Below are positions 47,185 through 60,117 of a stretch of DNA of 64,000 bases, one piece after another. The position numbers and the translations under genes are program-made. Below the pieces are notes generated by a model. The model had not been told where the DNA came from. It did no database searches and worked only from the letters and a program-made list of their open reading frames with translations. Source of the DNA: Vespula vulgaris (lineage: Eukaryota > Arthropoda > Insecta > Hymenoptera > Vespidae); assembly GCF_905475345.1 (NCBI RefSeq), contig NC_066588.1, positions 372,001-436,000 of the forward strand, in the 5' to 3' direction. The stretch's first letter is position 1. Each line of letters starts with the position of its first letter.

Positions 47185-49942
47185 ATGGGTGTCAGGGCAA
47201 GTACCGTAGCACAATCTGCAGGAGGCAACAGTCAATCATCTACTGGGACCAATGAGACCACGATGCAAGGCTTTTCTGTGCTTCGTTCCTTGCCTGGAGG
47301 TGTTGGCGTGTTGCAGCATCAACATCAACAAGGAAGTCAGTCGCAGACTTCTCGAGTATCTGGAGATAATAGACAACGTGCACGTTCTCTCAGTTCTGTA
47401 CCGGATCTTTCTTCAGGAGAACAAGGTGCTCTTGCCTCTACCGTCGGTGTTGGAGTAGCTCAGGCTCTTGGATTGCCACAACTTGATTCGGACGATGCAG
47501 ATGAAGATAGTGGTAGGGTATATGCCGCTCACAGCTTGCCTTCTCACATCTGGTCCCTTAACGGTAGGTTGTCCCAGTGTATAGAGTACCGACATAATCT
47601 ATATCCTTTTTATCTACGTAAATATGATCTATTGGCAAATTGCTTTTGTATAATAAAATTAAATGTTCTTTTTTATCTAGAATACTATATTTATATACAT
47701 TTGACTATTATAAACGTACATAGTTCATTTTGCTTTGTATAATGCTATACAGGCAAAGATTATATAACAATTACTGTTGCTTGATTCCTAATATTGCTAT
47801 CTTCAAGGGCATCACATAATATTCTATACAGAAAGTAGATCTAGTTTTTATGCTTTGATTTCTTCTTATAGTTTTTCAACGAAGATTATAATTCATGTAT
47901 CCTTCATTAAAACAAAGGAAAGTCATTCCAAGTACTGTATCTCTCGATTTTGCATTTATGATGAGAAACGTAATCGTGAAACTAATGTAATTTTGATCAA
48001 CCGATAAGGAGGTTATGTTGTATTCGTAAAATTTCACATACTTAGTTTTGCCGCTTGCGATCGCGGGTAGGACAGGGGGCGTTTGTTTTGGCGCGTGTGT
48101 AGTGCTTTGCCACGTGTTCTAAAATAATCTACGAAAATTCTCTGACTATTCGTCACGCATATTTTATGGGAAAAGGTTGGAGAAAAGACCTATAACTCCT
48201 CTTACAATAATAGGGATAACAACATTTCTTTATGTACAAAAGAAAACACGATTTCTTTCTTGATGCGATCGACCGAATGTTTTGTTCACATTTCTCATAC
48301 GTGTTCTATGAATTTTTCAACAAATATTTGAAAAAAGATCTTGAGAAATTTTTTCGCGACCGAGAAGTTCTTTCAAGAGTCTTTATTGTATTTCTTATAG
48401 TATTTTTGTAGCTGTTACATGTAAACAGAATTTGCAATCTCTTATGGACGATAATAGTTCTTTATTTATCTCACAACGCTAAAGCTTTACATAACGTATA
48501 TGAAAAGAGCCCATTATGTATCAGTAAGTGAAATTCAGGGATTTATCGAGGAGTTTAAAGAAAAATTTTTGAAGGAATTAATCGAGGTTACTACTTGTAG
48601 CAATTCACTACATGTAATATGATCCAGGAAAGTCTTTCAACAATTCGTCACGCATATTTACGGTAGAATATCCAACACAACAAAAATATTTATTTCCTAG
48701 ATTTTTTTTTTTTTTTTTTATATTATTTACAGAAACATAATATTCATAAATAAAATACGTACTTCCTCACTTGTATATAAAAACGAGACAAGTGTAAATT
48801 ATTTAAACATCTTATAGACGAATAACGTCGCATGGCGTCAAACGAGGTATTTTCATAACGCCAAACTGTTGCATCAAATCACTATTATATATAGAAACAA
48901 CTATTATATTCAGTGTTAGTTGTTACTAAGATTTTAGTGTTTAGATTAAAGATTTGTGTATATTGCTAATTAAAATATAATTGCTTAAAAGTACAATAAA
49001 TTATCAATTCCTATTAAAAGAAAATGAATTAACAGCGTATTTCCATGTATTTTTATTTTCGGTATTAGATGATCTAATCGATGCCATGGCTCCGTCGATA
49101 AAGTTTTAAGAGCATTTGAGAAATAATCTTTTTGGTTAAAAATTATATATGCGGCGTTACTCTCGTTTTAAAGAGGTCGCTACACGTGTTGCCGGTTCGG
49201 TTGGCCCGGTAACCGTACACAATCGATGATGGTTTGGCTTATTCAGTGTAAATTTTAAATTGTGATAATTGAAAATGATATAGGAATAGTATTGAGAGGG
49301 ATATAAAATCTCGACATGGGATGGGTCGGTCAACGTTAGGTTCGGATTATTATGGGAATTATAGTGAGCTCGTGCTTGAATGAGTCTGAGGCTGAAGTTG
49401 TGCCTGTACATCGTGTGAGAAGAGTTTTCTATGGTATACTTCTTTCTAGGTATTCTTTGTTTTATCAATGTACACATACTCAGTAGGTATACTTATGTTT
49501 AAGGTCTAAAGTGTCCTGTATGCTCTAAGTTTATCCTACCGGATGATATTGAGTGTCACCTGGTAATGTGCCTGACCAAGCCACGTCTCAGTTATAATGG
49601 TGAGTCATAATTGTTATATAATAGAATAGACATTTGTAAATAGCTTTTAATAATTTTTCCTTCGAATTATAGAGGACGTATTAGCAGATGAAAAAGGAGA
49701 ATGTGTAATTTGCCTGGAAGAATTACAGCCTGGTGATGTTATTGCCCGCTTGCCCTGTTTGTGTATATATCATAAAAAGTACGTATACTAAAATTCAACT
49801 TGCGTTATTTTGTATTATTTGTTAAACAAATTGGAAACATGTACGTGTTTAGAATAATATCATATGTTACAATTATATTTTCAGTTGCATTGATAAATGG
49901 TTTCAAGTGAATCGTAGCTGCCCTGAACATCCTGGAGATTGA
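47185..49942 (+). CDS. Znrf: ZNRF-type E3 ubiquitin ligase (zinc finger plus RING)
   Basis: Four coding exons, 47185-47563, 49504-49599, 49673-49778 and 49885-49942, give 212 aa. The N-terminus MGVRAS is an N-myristoylation signal (Gly2, Ser6), as in ZNRF1/2, which attach to endosome and lysosome membranes. The middle is Ser/Gly/Gln-rich and disordered. The C-terminal third is highly conserved: a zinc finger LKCPVCSKFILPDDIECHLVMC, then KPRLSYN, then a RING with CVICLEEL, ARLPCLCIYHKNCIDKW and SCPEHPGD at the very end (about residues 165-212). The ATG was chosen because the upstream in-frame stretch lacks another ATG. Intron 1 is 1.94 kb, the longest coding intron here, and contains a GC-richer patch and a 17-bp direct repeat. 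Confidence 0.93.
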
Positions 49943-51882
49943 TTTGCACTTTGAAAATTACAGTGGATAATGAGTTTGGCCCAGAGGACACTTATGTCAA
50001 TGGGAATAGGAATGGAGATAACGAAAGAAATTTGAAAAAAGCTAGTCAAGGTGACTGCTAGTCCGCAATGGTGGTTGGTGCATGCGGTGGTTGTTCAACA
50101 GAACAAGATACACTAAAATTAAAATTGAGAACGGACGTTTGATTAAATTCTCGACTCTATTATTACTAAGGAGAGGACTTAAAAACAAATCGCCATAAGT
50201 TTCAACGATACAATGCTATTAACTATACGTATCTATAATTAATCTATTATTGCTCTATCGCTTATTATCAATTGTACCATATTTATAAATTTTACTTAGT
50301 TTTACAACTTGAAGTCGATTTAGCATTAAGCAAAACAGTTTTTATCATTACTGATGATTATTTTTTCTTTGGAAAGGGGAGATAAAGGACAAATCATAGT
50401 CAAAGGACCTGCCCCATGCAGGTGAGCTCTACCTTAGATAATTTAGTTATATTTTTAATGATTTTACTATCACGACAATGTATCGTTTCTGTTATCTGTT
50501 GGGAGATGAGTGCTAGAAAGGATATTTTTGATACTTTCATAAAAGGGGAGCCAGGATGTATAAGAATTTCAAGCAGAGGACTTGTCGCAATATTGTTGAT
50601 GCTGTAGTAAAAATAAAGGTTCTGATTTAACCTTCTCTATTGAAATTTATGCTAATGTGATAATCTCTTTTATGTTCTTAGAGAATTGGCATTCTCCGTG
50701 TTACTAAAATGTACATATGATAATATTAATTGTAAAGCAACTACCCTATAATTAATCCCTTTTATATATGATAAGGATAAACATAACACCACGATAGTTT
50801 TTGTAATGCAAAGATGCAGGTCTGTCAATTTTCCAGTAATATACAAAAGCTCACGTATACATATTGGGATCGGACATGTATTGCATAAAGTAATAACTGT
50901 AATAAAACGATGACAATTTGAAAATACGTAGAGAAAAGTAGTAAAAATAAAATGCAATGTGGATATGTATTATATTAATCTTGAGTGCAATTATGAATTC
51001 CAAATAATATGTAGAACGCAGCAACTATTTTTACGATACAATACGTTATTCGATAGAATGCCTAATATGCAGGTAAGTATTGTATCATCGAAAGCAGAAA
51101 TGTCATTGTATTTGAAGAGTACGAAGTTCGATAATTTATGATTTCAATTATAGAATCAATGTTTCTAATTTCTTAATAATTTCTAATTTGTATAAGACAC
51201 ATATGATAAGAAAAAAAGGAATATTGATGAAACTGTGATTTTGTGATACATGACCTAAGAAATATCGATATATTTACAAACGATATATTTACGTCGCCAA
51301 AGAGAAACTAATAGTTTGTAAAAAAAAAAGATCGTTTGAACACAACAACATAATCGTATTATATGACATAACAAAACGTATTGTTTATTTCATGTGGAAG
51401 AAAATTTTTTCTTATTTGTTTTGCGATACATATCTACGTATAACTGAAAACATTGGAAGGAAGTATTACAGGATTGGTTGGAATTGTAAAATGAGAAATA
51501 CGGAACACCGTGGATTACTTTAGGAACGTTCGTAATTTTGGAAACGTTGGATAACTGCCGTAAAGTGCCAGTAGAGGGGTACTCGATTAAGTAGAGTCTT
51601 GGAGACTTTTGAGGTTATAAAAGGCGTTTTGGAAGAAAGTAACGGCAGTATCGAAGGCTAGACTCTCTTGCAACAACGTGAAAGCATCTTCCTCATCAGG
51701 GAATACACAGATATGAAATTGGTTATGTGAGAAGCACGACGTTCTCGCGAGTGAATTCTATGTCAATAACATGTCGGTTCCAAATATCGTTAGGGTAATG
51801 CGGGTGCATAGGCTGGCAGATTTGGATGTCTGACAAATATTTATGAATGTATGGGATGATTTATTAATATTTACGGTTGAAC
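49943..51882. other. ZNRF 3' flank and DIPP promoter region
   Basis: The first ~700 bp are probably ZNRF 3' UTR, with an AATAAA near 50614. No second gene is supported by the short ORFs. From about 51.47 kb the sequence becomes richer in GC and contains a clear TATA element at 51616, so 51.65-51.88 kb is likely the 5' UTR of the DIPP gene. Confidence 0.5.
51616..51623 (+). promoter_or_regulatory. TATA box TATAAAAG of the DIPP gene
   Basis: A consensus TATAAAAG followed by a GC-rich stretch lies 267 bp upstream of the DIPP start codon. Initiation would be expected about 25-35 bp downstream, near 51645. It is the only convincing TATA element I saw immediately upstream of a gene in the window. 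Confidence 0.55.
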
Positions 51883-52685
51883 ATGGTGAAGGAGAAGCCA
51901 AATTCAATCCGTATCTACGATTCGGAGGGTTATAGGCGCAGAGCTGCATGCATCTGCGTCAAGAACGATCTCGAGGATGAGGTAAGCCAACAGATGGCAG
52001 TCTGGGTATTCTTGCTAAAATTCACATGCAACATATTTTCTAATTTTTATTTATTCCTATACGATTCGATTTCTTCATCGCAGTTTTAAAAAATCTTCAT
52101 TCACCATTTTTAAGAATCATTCTTTAAATTATATTTTTTAGGTTCTTCTGGTCACATCCAGTCGAAGGCCTGATAGTTGGATTGTACCTGGTGGAGGTGT
52201 AGAGCCTGAGGAAGAACCAGCAGTTACTGCACTTCGAGAAGTCAGAGAGGAGGCTGGTGTTCTAGGACAATTGGGTCGTTGTCTTGGCATATTTGAGGTT
52301 GAAAATTAATACTCTAACTTTCGAAATCTTTCATGGAAAAGTTTTGCGAATTGCAGCTTTATGATCACAGAGAGATTTCTTTTAAACATTTTTTATCATA
52401 TTTATAAACCATGCATATGGGAATGCGATATATTTATTTTTTAAATCGTAGAATGTGGAACACAAACATAGAACACAGGTATGGGTAATGCGGGTAACCG
52501 AAGAGCTGCCAGAATGGGAAGATTCACGTGCTATCGGTCGGAAACGGAAATGGTTCTCTATACCAGAGGCTCTGCTTCAACTGGCAAAGCACAAGCCCGT
52601 CCAGCGCTCGTATTTACATAGCCTCCACAATACTAATCCACGGCATAATCCTAATATTCCACCATCTCACCAACTATTCAAGTGA
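51883..52685 (+). CDS. Aps: diphosphoinositol polyphosphate phosphohydrolase (Nudix; NUDT3/Aps type)
   Basis: Three exons, 51883-51981, 52142-52297 and 52452-52685, give 162 aa. N-terminal KEKPNSIRIYDSEGYRRRAACI and KNDLEDEVLLVTSSRRPDSWIVPGGG are typical of the DIPP family. The Nudix box is complete: G-GVEPE-E-EPAVTALREVREEAG-V. The C-terminal half has VWVMRVTEELPEWEDS and GRKRKWF, and a His/Asn/Pro-rich tail. These enzymes remove the beta-phosphate from inositol pyrophosphates (PP-InsP5, [PP]2-InsP4) and hydrolyse diadenosine polyphosphates. The exon 2 donor (GAG|GTTGAA) is weak, but phase and homology both require it. Confidence 0.94.
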
Positions 52686-55019
52686 TAAATATTTCTAGCA
52701 ACAATATCCATTTTAATAAACACAGTTAATATCACACGCCACTCATTTGCAAAAGCAAATGTCATTGAGATTTGATCTATTTGCTGCTACTTTACCTCTT
52801 CTCCTAAAGGGATTACAATTATTATCATTGTATTTTATACGTAAAATAATATTATACTTACTGTCCTTATTATTATGTTTATTCATATAGATTGTGTTAA
52901 TAAACTGGTCCATAAAGGAGCAGTTTCACTAATTTGATTTCCTATTGTTGATGAAAATTTTATAATAAAACATTCTAAGGATTTTTGAGTTACAAGTTTA
53001 GTAAGTATATGATCTGCATATATAAAGTTCATGTATTTTCTTATCGTTAATTGATACACACACACACATCACACACATACATCCAAATGTGTGTGTACAT
53101 ATTTCATACATGTATATATTCGATATATACCAAGACGCGCGGTATATGATATAAAATACTTAATGTACATTTATTACATTATGTGTTTATTTTGATGTAC
53201 ACCATAGCACAAGTATCATGTAAATAATTAGGATTTTTGAATGTATTATAGAATCTGAATTAAAATATTTCATAACAAATATTGTAAACATTCTAGGCTA
53301 CGATCTTGATTATCCAGATAAAATATATTAATTTAGTCACACATTTAGCAAAGATGTGTAGTTGGGAGTACATATGTATTTGTGTTTTAACATTTTATTT
53401 TTAAAACATTTTAAGTAAAGAAAATGTTTCTTATACAAATAATATCTAGCTAATTAATAATTTTAAAGAAATCATAATGGTATGAAATAACGACATGAAG
53501 CTTTCCACCACCTTTCGCATGTAGCGTATGTGACTTCAGCGACAGGTATGGACAAAATATGAACTACAAACGCAATAGGGAAACACTGTCCCCATTATAT
53601 ATCGGTGATAAGTTTGTGTAGGTTACATACCCCTCTTCACGCGTAACGAGAAAATCAAGAAATTTTTATATATAATAAAAATAGTAGTGCTTTGGAAAAA
53701 AGGGAGAAAAAATTATATGACAGATTATACTTTTCCGAAGAAGAATTAATTGAAAAGCGTTTGATAATTGTACGAATTTTATATATTTTGTTTTTGGTTA
53801 AACTTATACAAGTAGCTAAAGCATATTTAAGCAATTAGCTCGATATTATTTACGATAGAATATATAAGAAATAAAATATAATATACAAAGGACAGTAACA
53901 AAAATAGAAAGATGTATATCTTGAATTTTCAAATGTGTTGATATGATGATATAGGATAGAAAATGTAGTATTTAACCTAAAAACGTAAATAGTAAATAAG
54001 AATACATGAAAATTAATAGGAATAATAAAGATTTTAGAATTTTTCAATGAGTTTTCATGCGTTTTCTTGAAGAAATTAGAACTTTGTTATATCTAATCTA
54101 TATAAAGTAAGGAAAGATAAGGAAAGAACTCGGACGAGCGTGCGTGTGAGAATGGTGGAACTCGGAACGAGGGGTAGGGCATCTCGAAGATCGCTTTATT
54201 CGAGTAATATTAAAATCGAGCTCGATTTTTCTCTATCGAGAGAAGGAGACCTGTTCAAGGCCACTCCCAAGGTCTAACTATAGGCTTCATTCATGGATCG
54301 AGACCTATAAATAAAAATTAATAAGAGTAAATAAGATTAAATAAGAATTAATAAAAAAAAATAAAAATAAATAAGAAACATGTAAGAGTTCAAAATTTAA
54401 TTATATTGAAATATTAAATTTAATTACTTTATGTTTAACGCGTGTAATATAATTATATATTGTTTGTGCGAATGTACTATTGTTTACATATTAGTTTATT
54501 GTATTCCGTGTATATTATAGATTGCTTAAATAATTATAAAACTATTAAAAGTATGAATTATTGAAGTTTGATTTAAAAGATGAATTTAGATATTTTCTCG
54601 TTAGAATGCAAAAGAAAATTGTCGATCAAAGGTAGTCAAGTATTCATTTTCCTTGATAATAAATGTACACATTTTTGAAAAATTTCATAATGTATCTATT
54701 GGTATGAATAGCTGAAAACATATTTCTTTATTTTTACCATAGAATCATCTGTCGAAAGCTCATTAAAATGCCTGAGTGAGATATCGTGTGGCTTCTCCGT
54801 GCGAGTATTGCTTTCCTTGTGTTTGGAATGGATCAAAAAATCTAAGGATCGATTCATAGCAATCAAGGAAACAATCATCTACTTCACGAAAACAAAATAT
54901 ACACCGTTCGAATGTTTACATGAAAAGCAATAGAGGAGAGAAACGTATGAATTTTTTTTCTTTTATCACAAAGTTCAAGGGACGTCACTATAGAAAACTT
55001 TCTTTTTCAAGAAAAATGT
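52686..55019. other. gene-poor region downstream of DIPP
   Basis: AT-rich DNA with AATAAA signals just after the DIPP stop (52715). Small (CA)n-type runs occur at 53055-53075. A GC-richer island at about 54.12-54.30 kb has no ORF or family match I can see. No gene is supported. Confidence 0.5.
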
Positions 55020-55025
55020 CGAAAA

Positions 55026-55322
55026 CAATTTACGTTTATTCCCGCAGTGAATCTTAAGCGTAATTCTTGAGCGATTTTGATAAACCAAGTTTAAACGAGG
55101 ACATGGCTTTTTCGAATTTTTAAGAAAGCTTTTATTTTCACGCATAAACTACTCTCGGAAAATACACCACTTTTTGGATTTTATTTTTTTCAAAGAAAAT
55201 AAAGCTTTTTCAAAAATTCGAAAAACCCATGTCCTCGAGTTAAAACTTTCATCTTTAAAATGAGACTTTTTCGTCGAAATCATTCAAGAATTACGTTTGT
55301 ACTGATTGTTGACGTAAACCAT
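55026..55322. repeat. foldback (long inverted repeat) element
   Basis: An inner pair of arms, 55097-55139 and 55195-55236, are near-perfect reverse complements (about 42 bp, starting GAGGACATGG and ending CCATGTCCTC) around a 55-bp AT-rich loop. Weaker pairing continues outward: AAGCGTAATTCTTGAG at 55056-55071 pairs with CATTCAAGAATTACGTTT at 55281-55298, and ACAATTTACGTTT pairs with GACGTAAACCATT. The whole forms a ~300-bp hairpin. It may be a MITE/foldback transposon relic or a hairpin RNA source; no coding capacity. Confidence 0.7.
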
Positions 55323-55544
55323 TATAAGAAACTAGGAGTGATGAACTGCCTTAAGTTTCTAGGTGAAAAAAAAAAAAAGAAATAAAATCTGATGTCGAGC
55401 GTGAAGCAATTAACTTTTGGCCAAGTAAATTTTGGTAAACGAGCAGATGTGTTTAGAAAGGAACTTCCTTGCGTATAATTTTGATAGTATCGTTTGTCTT
55501 ACATCGTTATATGGTTTCCATATTATTCTATCGTAGAGATAGGT

Positions 55545-55548
<4 letters not shown>

Positions 55549-55616
<68 letters not shown>

Positions 55617-55683
55617 GGAGAGGGAGAGAGAGAGAGAGAGAGAGAAAGAGAGGGAGAGGAAGAGAGAGAGAGAAAGAGAGAGA
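55549..55683. repeat. (GA)n tract, about 135 bp, with GGGA interruptions
   Basis: A purine-only strand of GAGAGA with AGGGAGAGGGAG interruptions. ORFs through it on either strand code only Arg-Glu or Ser-Leu repeats and are artefacts. Confidence 0.97.
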
Positions 55684-56739
55684 ATCGAGCTACGCACGTG
55701 CAAAAATTTACCGTAATCATAATTGTTCCTTTCCTAATTACGTGTTCCGCCGTATCTGTGCGTACGAACTAATTTTACTTCTAGAAAAGGATTCACGTAA
55801 ATCATCTTTCAGCACGAGAGAAAAGAGAACTCGTTGAGTCATTCTGAATAATATTCTCTTTTCTTTCTTTTTTTCTTCCTCACACGTGACGTATCATTAA
55901 CGACATGATTAACCCTTTTAGACGAATCTCCGTTGCTTTTTAATTAAGTAATATACTCTATACTTTTGTATATTTCAAACTGATTATAAGTTTTAACATC
56001 TCAAAGAATTTCAAGAAAATTCTAACCCTATGAAAGGTTTTACCTTTCAATTACAACGATAAAAAGCTAGCTACCGTTTGTTACAAGTGAACTCGTTTAT
56101 GCAGATTCATATTAAATTATTCTTACACGGTTGCTAGCAAAGGATCAGCTGAGCGGTACGAGATCGCGTGAGATTCTATGCTAATCTTTCATTGGAAATA
56201 CGCAGAGAGTAATCGTCGTTCGTTCTGCGAGAAACAGATCGGGTAACGTTTTACGTACGGTTGGTAAACTTAAACAATTTCTTTTAAAGTTGAGAGAAAA
56301 TCGACACTGGGTCTATAGATTGGATCAGAGTTCAACCCAGTTTTGCGAGAAGGAGAGAGAAGAGCGAACGATTATGTATTTATACTTATGTACGTACGCA
56401 CATATATAAACACACATAAAAAACAAGAAGCATTATATGTCATAAAAGACAAGATATGTAAGTGTCGCTTCATTTCCATACAATTAGTTTCTTTCTTTCG
56501 TGAAAGTTTCGCGAATAAGTAACGTCTGTTAGGAAGTAGGAACACACTTGTGAGAAAAACATTGGAAAGATTTCGAAACGTAGCGAAACAAACAAAAACA
56601 GTCCGATCGATTTCAGAACAGGCTGCTGATTACCGAATTAACATTTGACAATAAGTGTTTTTCGAAATTCGCAACGTTCCTGCTAGAAAAAAACAATTGA
56701 AACGAATATTCGAATCAACACGAATCTCCACTTTCCGGG

Positions 56740-56925
56740 AACATAATTCCGAGTGAGGATGAAGAGCAGGAGGAGGAGGAAGAGGTGAGACATGGAAAAG
56801 GAGCTCCGTGGGAACGCTTAGAAAGGAAGGAAGAGAGGAAGAGAAGATACGAAAGTAGAGTCTCTGAGAAAGACGTAGAGGGCTGCGAAAGGACGAAGAG
56901 ACGAGAAGTGAGGGAGTGAGGGGGA

Positions 56926-56959
<34 letters not shown>

Positions 56960-57068
56960 AAAGAAGGGATCTAGGAGTCCCCACTATTAAATCGCTCGAT
57001 GAGGGAGAAGAGAGGTAAGGAGGAAGAGGAGGAGGAGGAGAAGAGGAAGAAGAAGAAGAAGCTACATT
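56740..57068. repeat. polypurine-biased tract
   Basis: Roughly 330 bp in which the plus strand is overwhelmingly A and G, including a GAGGAGGAGGAAGAGG run, a (GTGT)/(GA)n stretch at 56925-56959 and (GAR)n at 57025-57060. The strong strand asymmetry is visible by eye. Confidence 0.85.
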
Positions 57069-57806
57069 GGGGGCGGTCAGACTGTCTTCGTTCTCAGTAG
57101 ATTTCCAACATTCGCATAGTAGACTGTGATCCAAATGAAAGATAATTAAGACTCGGTCAATCTTTCGAAAAGAGAAAAAAAAGAAAAAAACAAAGATCAA
57201 CTACTTACAAGAATTCCAAAGGAATTAACTATGGATCTATAATCCTGATTTTCCTAATGTTCTTCTACCGGAAATCATAAGAAGTGATTATTAACTGTCA
57301 GAGGAAGGCTAATCTAAAACTGTCAACGGACAGAAGAAAACGTTCGTTCAGAGTACCGTTTTTATTTGTCGAGACAATAGAAGAAGAGGGTTTCGAGTCC
57401 CATAATTAGAGGATTCAATGGTAGTGCAGAAAAAAAAACAAAAGGTATAACGCTTGGGGCGGTTCGCCTTGTCTCGAGCATACACACACTCTCCTTGAGA
57501 GAGACCAGTCACGAAAAGCAACGACTCACGAAGAGTCTTTAAAGAAGTTAGAAGGAGAACCTTCAGGAGAGTATACTTTGGATCGTCTGACCAAGAAGAC
57601 TTCATTCGTTAACTCGGAGTCCAATTGTACGGACAGATGGATCATCGATCTGTCTCTAATAATTTGTAGATCGAATATGTCAAATTGTACAATAGTTCAT
57701 TCGCACTCATGTGATACATTTGAGGATCAAAGTGTTCCAACTTGTGGTAAAGTTTACCACGTATTCTAGACTCGACCTAGACTCGGCAAAACTTTCGAAG
57801 CAGAAG

Positions 57807-57807
<1 letters not shown>

Positions 57808-57848
<41 letters not shown>
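57808..57848. repeat. (TA)n microsatellite
   Basis: About twenty uninterrupted TA units, about 80 bp before a (GA)n tract. Confidence 0.95.
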
Positions 57849-57851
<3 letters not shown>

Positions 57852-57921
57852 CTCGAGAGAAAGGAAGATATTATTATCCTTGGATGCATTTTAAAACAAA
57901 TTTCAACGCTATTTTGACATA

Positions 57922-57923
<2 letters not shown>

Positions 57924-58005
<82 letters not shown>
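57924..58005. repeat. (GA)n microsatellite, about 80 bp
   Basis: About forty nearly perfect GA units; the second of the long GA arrays in this region. Confidence 0.97.
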
Positions 58006-58006
<1 letters not shown>

Positions 58007-58902
58007 ACATTATTAAATAAAATTGAAGTCGAACGATTCGCGCATTTAATTGCGGTTGAGTTTTTAACATGGAATTCAACGATTCATAGATATCTGAAAA
58101 GGATATCTCTTGGGAGAGATAAAGGGAAACTTTCATCGAGGTTTCTCGTGCCAGATAACTTCTCGATATATTCGCGTTTATCGGTTCGATGCTCGTTCTA
58201 TTTGTGCGCAAGGAACCGAACGGAAAACGTTAACGCGAGAATCATCTATGGTATTTGAAATACTACTTTCCGACGAAGAATTTGCCGCAAGGACGAAGAT
58301 CAAGGATCTATAGGAAGTTCTCCGTCATCGACGGAGTATGCATCTTGTGGTATATTTCGACCTCTTTATAACGGATATCGAAAGATATATACGAAGCCGA
58401 TAACTATTTTACTAGGTAAATAAAAATAATAATTTTATGGATTAAACATTTTCAATTTATAGCACTTCGTTTTTAGCTTACAATATTTATTTTAGCTCAC
58501 GATATTTATAGACAAAAAGAAAAATTATCAATTTATTACGTTGCAAATTTGATATATAATAAATGTGAATACGCTCGATATTATTCTACAATTCATGCAC
58601 CATTGATTTTATAATAAACAACCGTGACGACACGATACGCGTATATTTTTTCTTTTTTTTAACTTCAATATTATTACAAGAAGATAGAAAGATCGATAAA
58701 TCACGCGACATCTACGACTAACTATAACTTTTTCGTTACAGCGATTGACAACGTCGTCGTAAAACTTTTGAGCGTCTCGTAAACGCAAACGATTTACGAT
58801 TAGTAGTATTGAACGGTCATGAAGAGATGATCGAGAACGATTTCATCGTGGGATACATCAAAAGAAAAGGACAAACTTTGTTCGATCTTTTTTTACTTGT
58901 AA

Positions 58903-58946
58903 AAGAAGAAGAAGAAGAAGAAGAAGAAGAAGAAGAAGAAAAAGAA
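58903..58946. repeat. (GAA)n trinucleotide repeat
   Basis: Twelve or more GAA units ending in a GAAAAAGAAAAA stretch. Confidence 0.95.
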
Positions 58947-59329
58947 AAACAAGAAAGGAAACCGTTCAAAGTGGTCCAGAGTGGATGGAACATAGAATTA
59001 CACTGATCGATCGATCGAAGTAGCAAGGTAAGGGTTAAAATTCTCTAATTTGAGAAAAAACATTCGACTTTTTTTAATTTTAATTTTCAAATGATTAATT
59101 TTGGCGAACAAAAAATGAATTTAAAAAAAGGAGAAAAAGAAACGAAGAACGAGATGGGTTAGAAACAAATTTCGTAGGAAATGCAAAGTAAGGAAAGAAA
59201 ATGTTTCGGTAAAAGCGGATAGAGAAGAAAGTGTGTAAATAACACGACAAAACTAGTGTACTGTACTCGTAAAAGGAATACTTCCATTTTCATCGACAGG
59301 ATAGCATATAAACACTAGAGAAGGAAAGA

Positions 59330-59570
59330 CGCGCGTAAAATGAGCTGTTTGCCGGCTCGTTAGCACTACGCTCGGTTACGTTAGCTTAAGATCGTTGCCA
59401 CCTTTCACGAATGTCAATGTCATCGTCGTGCGCGCGAGCGTGTTCACTGTCGCCGATGCACGGCTCGATGCACGCGATGCACGCAGACTTTCGATCTCTC
59501 GAAGATCGATGATCCGTTCTTCTTCTCACTCGTCTCTTCCTCTGAATTATTGTAGCTTATTTTTTAATTG
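59330..59570. promoter_or_regulatory. CpG-richer segment, possible promoter or 5' UTR
   Basis: This stretch is clearly richer in GC and CpG than its surroundings (CGTCGTGCGCGCGAGCG, CACGCGATGCACGCAG) and contains short self-complementary CGATCTCTCGAAGATCG. It may be the promoter or first exon of the small two-exon gene at 60.75 kb or of a gene on the other strand. This is inference from composition only. Confidence 0.3.
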
Positions 59571-60112
59571 TAATTAACGATTAAATGTTTTAACAAGAAA
59601 ACAAAAACAAACTAATACCGCTTCTTTCAATTATCATAAAAAACGATTTTCTTTTTACTATTATTATTAATGAATCATTTCCCGATAGGTTTTGTTGACC
59701 TGATTTATCGTACATAAGAAAGCGGACATAAGAACGCGAATCTTTGTATAGACGATCGTAAATCAAATTCATTGCATTGGAACTGTTCGAAGCGTTAGAA
59801 ATCGCGATTTCATTGGTAATCCCTTCCTTCGTGACGCGACTCGTTAGATCGGCCATAAATAATTAAGACGCGCGAACGAGAGCGTTTCCTGAGAGCACAT
59901 GAGAAGCGAGCACCGTTATCGAAAAAAAGAAGAAACAGAAAAATCATTTTAATAATAATAACTATGAAACAGTGATGGTCTTGAGGGAAAAGGGAGAAAT
60001 CAATTTTCTAGTTCGTTCAACAACCATCAGTCAGACTAATAGGTATGTATGTACGGTGACACGCAAAAATGATCCTTGCAGTAAAGTCCATTTATTTTTA
60101 CGTGAAGATAAA

Positions 60113-60117
<5 letters not shown>

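Noticed and set aside
55410..55772. ORFs of Ser-Leu or Arg-Glu repeats on both strands
   Set aside because: They are translations of the (GA)n array, not proteins.
56715..57200. 161-aa Ser-rich minus-strand ORF
   Set aside because: It is produced by a stop-poor polypurine tract; low complexity, and no splice sites or family motif.
59590..59856. 88-aa minus-strand ORF beginning MADLTSRVTKEG
   Set aside because: The first ~70 codons have a somewhat coding-like look, but there is no recognised family, no clear partner exon and no promoter evidence. I could not support it.
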